A DNA stretch of 13,031 nt, from assembly GCA_017940085.1 (NCBI GenBank), contig JAGAZK010000198.1:1-13031 (forward strand). The letters are read 5' to 3'. Of this stretch, positions 6,650-13,031 are shown in pieces. The notes beneath the pieces were generated by a model. It ran no database searches and was not told the DNA's origin. It saw nothing but the letters and a program-made list of their open reading frames with translations. The number at the start of each line of letters is the position of its first letter. The stretch's first letter is position 1. Source of the stretch: Campylobacter sp. GTDB lineage: Bacteria > Campylobacterota > Campylobacteria > Campylobacterales > Campylobacteraceae. The position numbers were made by a program, and so were the translations under genes.

Positions 6650-7999
6650 ATGAAAAAATATTTTTATTTAATCGTTATTTTGGCGATTTGCGGTGGAGCA
6701 TTTTATATTTCAAATTTAGATAAATTTGAACAAAATCCACCAAATGCTGATATAAATTCTACCATATACACAAATTTAAAAGATCCAATCAAAATAAAAA
6801 TTAGCGATGATATGGCTCTAAAAAAAGTAAGAATAAATTTGATCTCAGGAGACAAAAAACAAACCTTGCTTTCTAAATTTTTTGAAGACAATCAAAGTGA
6901 AGCAGAATTGGAATTAGTATTCCCAAAAAATATATTCTTACCACAAAAAGAATATTTACTAAAAGTAGAAATCACAGATGCTAGTTATTCAAATTTTTTC
7001 ACAGGCAACAAAAAAATAATAGATACTAAGCTCATTACAGATACCCAAAATCCAGAAATAAATGTCATCAACCAATCATATAAAATCGTCAAAGGCGGAA
7101 GTGGAGCTGTGGTATTTAGCGTAAGAGATAATGTCGGTTTAGAAGAAGTCTATATCCAAACAAATTTTGGCAAAAAATTTATTGCTACTCCTTTTTACAA
7201 AGACGGATATTACGCATCATTAGTAGCTTGGCCAGCAAAAGAAAAAAATTTTAGTGCCACAGTTGTAGCTGTAGATAAAGCTGGCAACACATCAAAAAGC
7301 CGCATAAAATATTTTTTGTTTGATAGAAAATACAAAGTCTCTAAAATTGCTCTAACAAAAAGCTTTTTAAGCGGAAAAATAGCAGACTTAGCCGAAATGT
7401 ATGCAAAAGACTTTGAAAAAATGTCAAGTTTGAATAAATTTAAATTTGTAAATGAAACTCTAAGAATATCAAATGACGAAAAAATAGGCGAAATAACTTC
7501 AAAAGTCCATGAAGAATCAATAAAATCATTTTATCTAAATCCATTTTATCCACTCAAAAATAGTGCAGCTGTGGGAAGTTTTGGCGATCACAGAAGTTAT
7601 ACATTTTTAGGCGACAAAGTGAGCCAAAGCTATCATATGGGTCTTGACCTTGCAAGTGTGGCTGGAGCTGATATTGTTGCTTCAAATCCTGCTGTAGTAG
7701 CATTTAGAGATGATAATGGAATTTATGGTTTGAATGTTTTGCTTTATCATGGATTTGGACTTTATAGTTTGTATGGACACTGCACCTCATCAAATGTCAA
7801 TGTCGGAGATACTCTAAAACCAGAAAGTGTAGTTGCGACAACTGGAACAAGCGGTTTGGCACTTGGAGATCACTTACATTTTGGTATTTTAATTCAAGGG
7901 ATTGAAGTTCGCCCAGAAGAATGGATGGATAAACTTTGGATGAAAACAAATATTTTTGATGTTTTAAATTTATCCAAACAAGCCATAGACAAAAGATAA
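6650..7999 (+). CDS. Membrane-anchored M23 (LytM-type) peptidoglycan metallopeptidase
   Basis: The 449-residue protein has one N-terminal membrane segment (about 4-20, YFYLIVILAICGGAFYI), which should anchor it in the inner membrane with the rest in the periplasm. Residues about 135-222 look like an Ig-type beta domain (VVFSVRDNVGLEEVYI, VVAVDKAGN). The C-terminal M23 domain carries the zinc ligands H329 and D333 (HMGLD) and H410 of the HLH motif, with H377 (YGH) and H408 as catalytic histidines. All key residues are present, so an active endopeptidase cutting peptide cross-links is expected. Relatives in Campylobacter and Helicobacter trim peptidoglycan during growth and cell shaping; which of the several paralogues this matches cannot be decided here. 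AAGGGAG precedes the ATG. The next gene, lpxC, follows after 12 nt. Confidence 0.9.
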   Translation: MKKYFYLIVILAICGGAFYISNLDKFEQNPPNADINSTIYTNLKDPIKIKISDDMALKKVRINLISGDKKQTLLSKFFEDNQSEAELELVFPKNIFLPQKEYLLKVEITDASYSNFFTGNKKIIDTKLITDTQNPEINVINQSYKIVKGGSGAVVFSVRDNVGLEEVYIQTNFGKKFIATPFYKDGYYASLVAWPAKEKNFSATVVAVDKAGNTSKSRIKYFLFDRKYKVSKIALTKSFLSGKIADLAEMYAKDFEKMSSLNKFKFVNETLRISNDEKIGEITSKVHEESIKSFYLNPFYPLKNSAAVGSFGDHRSYTFLGDKVSQSYHMGLDLASVAGADIVASNPAVVAFRDDNGIYGLNVLLYHGFGLYSLYGHCTSSNVNVGDTLKPESVVATTGTSGLALGDHLHFGILIQGIEVRPEEWMDKLWMKTNIFDVLNLSKQAIDKR

Positions 8000-8011
8000 C
8001 AAAGGAAATTT

Positions 8012-8899
8012 ATGAACCAAACTACAATAGCCAAAAGAGTAGAAGGCGTAGGAATAGGACTTCACAAAGGTGAGCCTATCAAAATCATACTTGAGCCTTT
8101 AGAAGCAGATTCGGGAATAGTTTTTTATAGATCTGATCTTGGTATGAGTTATAAAGCTGAACCAAAAAATGTAATAAATACACAAATGGCGACAGTAATT
8201 GGAGATCAAAATGGCTCTATTTCCACAATAGAACACCTAATGAGTGCGATAAATGGCTATGGGATCGATAATATAAGGATTGTGCTAGATGCAAATGAAG
8301 TTCCGGTAATGGACGGAAGCTCGATTAGTTTTTGTATGATGTTAGATGAAGCTGGTGTTAAAGAACTTGATGCTGAAAAAAAAGTAATAATCATCAAAAA
8401 AGAAGTCGTTGTGCGAGATGGCGATAAATATGTCTTAGTTCGCCCTAGCAAAAGACCTAAATTTACTTACACAATCAAATTTAATAATCCAGTAATTGGT
8501 GAGCAAAATTATACATTTGAATTTACTAAGAAAAATTATATTGAGCAAATCGCAAGAGCTAGGACATTTGGGTTTTTAAAAGATGTCCAAAAGCTAAATT
8601 CTATGGGACTTGCACTTGGTGGAAGTTTGGATAATGCTGTAGTTATTGATGATACACATATCCTAAACCCAGATGGACTTAGATTTGAAAACGAATTTGT
8701 TCGTCATAAAATTTTAGATGCGATTGGCGATATAACTTTGCTTGGATCACAAATGGTCGGCGATTATGAAGCATTTGCAGGTAGTCATGAACTAAACCAC
8801 AAACTCACTTTAGAGATTTTGAGCGATGCTAAAAATTACGAACTCGTATGCGTTGGCGAGACAAGCTTAGAGAGCGAATTTGCAAAGGTTTTTGCATAA
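8012..8899 (+). CDS. lpxC: UDP-3-O-acyl-N-acetylglucosamine deacetylase LpxC
   Basis: LpxC removes the acetyl group in the first committed step of lipid A synthesis, in the cytosol. The 295-residue length is normal. The zinc ligands are visible as H75 in the STIEHLMSA motif, and H232 and D236 in VRHKILDAIGD. E74 and H259 (GSHELNH) fit the catalytic glutamate and histidine, all a few positions below the Aquifex numbering. MDGSS (100-104) and RARTFGF (182-188) are further family motifs. AAAGGA lies 6-7 nt before the ATG. The stop codon TAA overlaps the likely ATA start of tsaB. Next to the M23 peptidase and opposite bamA it forms an envelope gene group. Confidence 0.97.
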   Translation: MNQTTIAKRVEGVGIGLHKGEPIKIILEPLEADSGIVFYRSDLGMSYKAEPKNVINTQMATVIGDQNGSISTIEHLMSAINGYGIDNIRIVLDANEVPVMDGSSISFCMMLDEAGVKELDAEKKVIIIKKEVVVRDGDKYVLVRPSKRPKFTYTIKFNNPVIGEQNYTFEFTKKNYIEQIARARTFGFLKDVQKLNSMGLALGGSLDNAVVIDDTHILNPDGLRFENEFVRHKILDAIGDITLLGSQMVGDYEAFAGSHELNHKLTLEILSDAKNYELVCVGETSLESEFAKVFA

Positions 8900-9342
8900 A
8901 AAGTGTTGATATTTTAGTCATCGGTATTTCTTCGCCGTTTCTTGTGGGCGTGTATGAAGATGATAAATTAATCCAAAGTTTTAGTAGCCAAAAACACATA
9001 AGTGAAGCTTTGATTGAGATTTTAGGTGAAATTTCAAATAAATTTAATATCTCAAGCATAATCTACACAAATACTCCTGGAAGTTTTATGGGCTTAAAAG
9101 TCAGCTATGTCATACTAAAAACATTTTGCGTGGCAAAAAACATTGATTTTTTCGCTGTTAGTGGATTTGAATTAAATAATGGGGGTGCTATTAGAGCAAA
9201 CAAATCTTTTAGTTTTGTCTTGCAAAATAATCAAATTTTGCTCAAACAAGCTGAGCCAACACCTTTTGAATTACCGCTAAATTTATCAAATTTAAATAAA
9301 ACTTCTGATACACTTCCAAGCTATATTATTCAAGCTGTTTAG
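8896..9342 (+). CDS. tsaB: tRNA t6A synthesis protein TsaB, short form, probable ATA start
   Basis: TsaB is the scaffold partner of TsaD in making threonylcarbamoyl-adenosine at position 37 of ANN-reading tRNAs. The product (148 residues) begins SVDILVIGISSPFLVGVYEDD, the first strands of the ASKHA fold, and has IYTNTPGSFMGLKVSY, matching the PGSFTGLR motif of TsaB. It lacks the second half of E. coli TsaB (231 residues); short forms are, as I recall, usual in this group. No ATG, GTG or TTG lies in frame at the natural start. ATA at 8896 overlaps the lpxC stop as ATAA and has AAAGG 7 nt upstream. The alternative ATG at 8848 has no ribosome binding site, overlaps lpxC by 52 nt and adds an unconserved basic peptide. 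ATT at 8911 is also conceivable. Confidence 0.82.
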   Translation: MKSVDILVIGISSPFLVGVYEDDKLIQSFSSQKHISEALIEILGEISNKFNISSIIYTNTPGSFMGLKVSYVILKTFCVAKNIDFFAVSGFELNNGGAIRANKSFSFVLQNNQILLKQAEPTPFELPLNLSNLNKTSDTLPSYIIQAV

Positions 9343-9350
9343 GATAAATT

Positions 9351-10232
9351 TTGAAAATTTTCACCCCAGCAACCAGTGCAAATTTAGGACCCGGATTTGA
9401 CTCTCTAGGAATTGCTCTAAAGCTTTATAATGAAGTAGAAATCACCAAACAAAGCTTTACTAGCATATCTGTAGATGGTTTTGGCTCAACTCAATCAAAT
9501 TTAAAACAAAAAAACCCATTTATAAATATTTTTAATGAATTTTATTCGTCTCTAAATCCAGAAAAATCAAATTTCAAATTTCATTTTACAAACAATATCC
9601 CATTTTCAAGGGGTCTTGGAAGTAGCTCTTCTGTGATAATTGGAGCAATTGGAGCAGCTTATGAAATGGCTGGATTTAAAATCCAAAAAAGCACGATTTT
9701 AAACAAAGCGTTGTTTTATGAGTCTCACCCAGACAATATTTCTCCTGCTGTTTATGGTGGCTTTACGGCAAATATTTTAAAAAACGGCGAAGTTTTGACC
9801 CAAAGAGCTGAGCTTGATGAAAATTTAAGAGCTGTGATGGTTATCCCAGATCAGCCAATTAGCACAGAAAAATCCCGCCAAGCATTGCCTAAAAATTATT
9901 CTAAAGCAGATTGTGTGAGTAATCTATCTCATGCGGCTTTTTTGACCGCTTGTTTTATAAAAAAAGACTACCAAATGCTTAAATTTGCTAGTATAGACAA
10001 AATACACGAAGATTATAGAATGAATTTGCTTCCAGATCTTTTTGAAGTCCGCAAAATAGCTTATGAAAATGGAAGTTTGATGAGCGTGTTATCAGGTAGT
10101 GGTTCTAGTTTTTTAAATTTAGCCCACAAAGACGATGCCCAAAAACTAAAATCGGTTTTATCGAATAAATTTACTAAATTTGCAGTAGAAATTTACGAGC
10201 TAGACAACAATGGTTTTACTATACAAAGCTGA
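9351..10232 (+). CDS. thrB: Homoserine kinase
   Basis: ThrB phosphorylates homoserine with ATP in threonine synthesis. The 293-residue chain is a complete GHMP kinase: N-terminal TPATSANLGPGFDSLG (5-20), the ATP loop PFSRGLGSSSS (84-94), the substrate-site motif HPDNISPAVYGG (126-137) and the C-terminal SGSGSS loop (248-253). It starts with TTG at 9351, supported by AGGAT 5-6 nt upstream and by the absence of a nearby in-frame ATG; the MKIFTPATSANLGPG start fits the family exactly. It begins 8 nt after tsaB. The gene feeds threonine, which is also the substrate for t6A made by the neighbour's pathway; this may be chance. Confidence 0.95.
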   Translation: MKIFTPATSANLGPGFDSLGIALKLYNEVEITKQSFTSISVDGFGSTQSNLKQKNPFINIFNEFYSSLNPEKSNFKFHFTNNIPFSRGLGSSSSVIIGAIGAAYEMAGFKIQKSTILNKALFYESHPDNISPAVYGGFTANILKNGEVLTQRAELDENLRAVMVIPDQPISTEKSRQALPKNYSKADCVSNLSHAAFLTACFIKKDYQMLKFASIDKIHEDYRMNLLPDLFEVRKIAYENGSLMSVLSGSGSSFLNLAHKDDAQKLKSVLSNKFTKFAVEIYELDNNGFTIQS

Positions 10233-10257
10233 AAATAAAGATTTTTAAGATATAATT

Positions 10258-10491
10258 ATGAGCAATTTTCACAAGCCTATACGAATGTGCGTTGTTTGTA
10301 AAAACAGATTTTTACAAGTCAAATTAAATCGTTTTATTTTAAAAAATGCCCAAATATCGGCTTGGGAGCAAGGTTTTAGATCGTTTTATATTTGTGATAA
10401 GTGTATTCAAAAAGATCAAAAAGACCTTATGAAAATATTATCAAGGCTTGTTAAATTTAAAGGAGAATTATGCCTAAAATTAGTGAAGTAG
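10258..10491 (+). CDS. ylxR: YlxR/DUF448 RNA-binding protein with paired CxxC motifs
   Basis: A 77-residue basic protein of the YlxR (DUF448, RnpM) family, small RNA-binding proteins almost always encoded beside infB. The family pattern is visible in RMCVVCK (9-15), then a conserved RFIL stretch (25-28), then YICDKCIQK (44-52) and a helical basic tail. Studied relatives bind RNA, including RNase P RNA in Bacillus. Here C11/C14 and C46/C49 make two CxxC pairs that could hold zinc; the glycine-rich GRGA turn of many relatives is replaced by GFRSF. The ribosome binding site is weak (AAGATAT). It starts 25 nt after thrB, and its last 22 nt overlap the start of infB, which suggests translational coupling. 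Confidence 0.85.
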   Translation: MSNFHKPIRMCVVCKNRFLQVKLNRFILKNAQISAWEQGFRSFYICDKCIQKDQKDLMKILSRLVKFKGELCLKLVK

Positions 10492-13031
10492 CCGATGCTT
10501 TAGGTTATGATAGTAAAGTTGTAATCCAAAAAGCAAAAGAATTAAATTTCAATGTAAAAACAGCTTCAACAACGCTAAGCGATGAAGATGCTGGGGTTTT
10601 ATATGATTATATACTAACTGGAACTATGCCCGAAAATCTCAAAAAAGAAAAACCAGCCAAAAAAACAACTAAAAAATCAACCGAAACTAAAGAAAAATCA
10701 GAGAAAAAATCGCAAACTAAATCTGCTACAAAAAAAGCAAGTCCTAAAAAATCAACTAAAACCGAAGAAAAACCAGAAAAAAAAGAAGAAAATTTAGATA
10801 AACCAAAAAAAGTAAGCAAAAAAGAAGAAATTGTAGAAAAAACACCGCAAATAACACAAGAAGCAAATTTAACCACACAAAATACACAAGTTGAAAGTTT
10901 AGCAAGCACAATAGCAAAACGCCGTGGGCTTGTGATTGTCAAAAAGAAAAAAGAAGAAAATATTACTCCAAAATTACCAAAAACTTCTGAAATATTGCCA
11001 CAAAATATAGAATCAATGTTTGGTTCGTCTGATTTGAGCAAAAAAAAGAAAAAAGAGAAAAAACACGAATTTGCGGTAAAAAAAGAAAGTTCGGCTAAAA
11101 TTGATTTGCTAGGAGATTTTGGAAGTGATATTGTGATTGATGATGAAGATGTCGTTGTTTTACCTGATCTTACTGTCAAACCAATAGAAGTAGAACGCCC
11201 ACAAACTACCAAAAAACCTATGAATGTGTATAAAACAGCACAAAATACTACATTTAATCTCGAAGGTGGTATCCAAAGACATGCTCGTAAAAAACACAAA
11301 AAAGTATCAAAAACACAAAATGACGATGTCGTAAGTAGCGTAGAAATTCCAAGTGAGATTAGATTATACGAATTTGCCGATAAAATCAAAAAATCCACAA
11401 GCGAAGTTATGAGCAAATTATTTGCACTTGGCAAAATGACTACCAAAAATGATTTTTTAGATCAAGATGAAATTGAGATTTTGGGGGAAGAATTTGGTAT
11501 TGAGATTAATATAGTCGATAATACACAAGAATTTGACTATACGAAAAATTATGAACAAGATGATGAAAAGGATTTAAGTAGCCGTGTGCCTGTAGTAACC
11601 ATAATGGGGCATGTAGATCACGGAAAAACAAGCTTATTAGATTATATTAGAAACTCACGAGTTGCCACAGGAGAAGCTGGTGGTATTACTCAACATGTCG
11701 GTGCTTATATGGTGCAAAAAGATGGCAGAAATATTACTTTTATTGACACGCCAGGACACGAAGCATTTACAGCTATGAGAGCTAGGGGCGCAAGTGTAAC
11801 TGATATAGTCATAATCGTAGTCGCTGCTGATGATGGGGTCAAACCACAAACTAAAGAAGCTATTAATCATGCAAAAGCAGCTGGGGTGCCTATAATAATT
11901 GCAATTAACAAAATGGATAAAGAAAATGCAAATCCAGACAATGTCAAAAGTGGTCTAGCCGAACTTGATATACTTCCTGCTGATTGGGGTGGTAAATATG
12001 AATGTGTGCCGATTTCTGCAAAAACTGGTATGGGAGTAGAAGATTTGCTTGAAATTGTGCTTTTACAAGCTGATTTATTAGATCTCAAAGCCAATCCTAG
12101 TAGATCTGCAAAAGCTACAATCATAGAAAGTTCTCTTCAAAAAGGTCGTGGCCCAGTAGCTACAATCATTGTCCAAAACGGAACCCTAAAAGTAGGAGAT
12201 ACAGTAGTAGCTGGTGTAGCATACGGAAAAATTAGAGCACTAAATGATGACAAAGGAGATGTTCTAAAATCAATAAAACCAGGAGAATGTGGAGTTATAA
12301 TCGGGCTTAGTGAAGTTCCTGATGCTGGAGAAACTTTGATTAGCGTATCAAGCGATAAAGAAGCTAGAGATTACGCACAGAAAAAATATGAATATCTCAG
12401 ACAAAAAGAACTTAGCAAATCTACTAAAGTTACACTCGATGAGCTTAGTGAAAAAATTGCTGAAGGTGAGCTAAAAACTCTACCAGTAATTGTCAAAGCC
12501 GATGTTCAAGGCTCTCTTGAAGCAATTAAAGTTAGTTTAGAAAAACTTCGCAATGATGAAATCAAAGTAAATATAATTCATTCTGGTGTCGGTGGTATTT
12601 CTCAAAGCGATGTTGGACTAGCAGCTGCTAGTGAAAACTGCGTTATTCTAGGCTTTAATATTCGTCCAACCGGTGAAGTTAAAGCTACAGCAAAAGATCG
12701 TGGAGTAGAAATTAAAACTTATAATGTTATTTACAATTTAATTGATGATGTCAAAGCGCTTCTTAGTGGCTTAATGAGTCCAGTTATTAGCGAAGAAGAT
12801 CTAGGTCAAGCTATAATCAAACAAGTTATAAATGTCCCTAAAATCGGTCAAATCGCAGGTTGTATGGTAACAGAAGGCAATATAGTGCGTGGTGCAAAAA
12901 TCCGCGTTATCCGTGAAGGCGTGGTAGTATTTGAAGGAAATGTCAGCTCACTCAAACGCTTTAAAGATGATGTCAAAGAAGTCGCTAAAGGCTATGAATG
13001 TGGCGTTGGTATAGAAGGCTACAATGATATG
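10470..13031 (+). CDS. infB: Translation initiation factor IF2, 3' end cut by window
   Basis: IF2 is the GTPase that brings fMet-tRNA to the 30S subunit and promotes subunit joining. The 854 codons present start [16 protein letters not shown], an IF2_N domain (1-50), followed by a long Lys/Glu-rich linker (about 55-280), low-complexity and likely disordered, then a second IF2_N-like domain (292-348). The G domain has all five motifs: GHVDHGKT (380-387), GGITQH (404-409), DTPGH (426-430), NKMD (480-483) and SAK (516-518). Domains II-IV follow. The window ends at EGYNDM, about 20 residues before the end expected from E. coli IF2. The ORF is intact, with no frameshift. AAAGGAG lies just before the ATG, inside ylxR, which it overlaps by 22 nt. 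A stretch [11 protein letters not shown] (151-161) interrupts the linker and looks like a conserved short element. Confidence 0.97.
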   Translation, partial: MPKISEVADALGYDSKVVIQKAKELNFNVKTASTTLSDEDAGVLYDYILTGTMPENLKKEKPAKKTTKKSTETKEKSEKKSQTKSATKKASPKKSTKTEEKPEKKEENLDKPKKVSKKEEIVEKTPQITQEANLTTQNTQVESLASTIAKRRGLVIVKKKKEENITPKLPKTSEILPQNIESMFGSSDLSKKKKKEKKHEFAVKKESSAKIDLLGDFGSDIVIDDEDVVVLPDLTVKPIEVERPQTTKKPMNVYKTAQNTTFNLEGGIQRHARKKHKKVSKTQNDDVVSSVEIPSEIRLYEFADKIKKSTSEVMSKLFALGKMTTKNDFLDQDEIEILGEEFGIEINIVDNTQEFDYTKNYEQDDEKDLSSRVPVVTIMGHVDHGKTSLLDYIRNSRVATGEAGGITQHVGAYMVQKDGRNITFIDTPGHEAFTAMRARGASVTDIVIIVVAADDGVKPQTKEAINHAKAAGVPIIIAINKMDKENANPDNVKSGLAELDILPADWGGKYECVPISAKTGMGVEDLLEIVLLQADLLDLKANPSRSAKATIIESSLQKGRGPVATIIVQNGTLKVGDTVVAGVAYGKIRALNDDKGDVLKSIKPGECGVIIGLSEVPDAGETLISVSSDKEARDYAQKKYEYLRQKELSKSTKVTLDELSEKIAEGELKTLPVIVKADVQGSLEAIKVSLEKLRNDEIKVNIIHSGVGGISQSDVGLAAASENCVILGFNIRPTGEVKATAKDRGVEIKTYNVIYNLIDDVKALLSGLMSPVISEEDLGQAIIKQVINVPKIGQIAGCMVTEGNIVRGAKIRVIREGVVVFEGNVSSLKRFKDDVKEVAKGYECGVGIEGYNDM

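Noticed and set aside
8375..8383. Run of eight A in lpxC as a phase-variation tract
   Set aside because: LpxC is essential and intact, the run encodes lysines in an AT-rich genome, and Campylobacter phase variation normally uses longer G/C runs; the longest G runs here are only five.
8848..8895. ATG at 8848 as the start of tsaB
   Set aside because: It has no ribosome binding site, overlaps lpxC by 52 nt, and the added residues read as the lpxC coding sequence in another frame.
10251..10256. TATAAT directly before the ylxR ATG as an internal promoter
   Set aside because: Transcription would start after the ATG at 10258, losing the ylxR start; no -35 box is seen. It could only serve infB, so I leave it as chance in AT-rich DNA.
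10607..11446. Long open frame on the minus strand opposite infB
   Set aside because: It is a Ser/Phe-rich shadow of the Lys/Glu-rich IF2 linker with no family resemblance.

Overview
The window looks like chromosomal DNA of a Campylobacterota bacterium, most likely genus Campylobacter. It is AT-rich, its intergenic DNA is full of AAATTT words, and from bamA rightwards it carries the order bamA / tyrA - M23 peptidase - lpxC - tsaB - thrB - ylxR - infB, which I recall as the Campylobacter arrangement. The species cannot be fixed from the sequence alone.

Left part (1-3315), all on the minus strand: the first codons of a MarR-type regulator run off the left edge, driven by a near-perfect sigma-70 promoter with a palindrome in its spacer. 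An AT-rich gap follows, containing a branched palindromic repeat that also supplies a terminator for the next gene, a YqhD/Bdh-like iron-type alcohol dehydrogenase. Upstream of that come a secreted YcjY-type alpha/beta hydrolase and a small UPF0306 (YhbP-like) split-barrel protein. This part reads as accessory metabolism or stress functions, and the dehydrogenase and hydrolase look richer in G+C than the genes to the right.

Right part (3395-13031): bamA (outer-membrane assembly) is on the minus strand and faces away from tyrA across a roughly 100-bp divergent promoter region. From tyrA onward all genes are on the plus strand and tightly packed, with gaps of 37, 12, 8 and 25 nt and two overlaps: tyrosine biosynthesis (tyrA), a membrane-anchored M23 cell-wall peptidase, lipid A synthesis (lpxC), tRNA t6A modification (tsaB), threonine biosynthesis (thrB), the RNA-binding protein YlxR, and translation initiation factor IF2 (infB, cut off about 20 codons before its expected end). 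This is a housekeeping operon joining envelope building, amino-acid synthesis and translation.

I see no defence system, prophage, insertion sequence, CRISPR array or RNA gene. The points most worth checking are small: a regulator promoter that appears to give a leaderless message, a cloverleaf-like intergenic repeat, a probable ATA start codon for tsaB created at the lpxC stop, a 35-bp perfect palindrome behind bamA, and a hairpin that would cover the bamA ribosome binding site.
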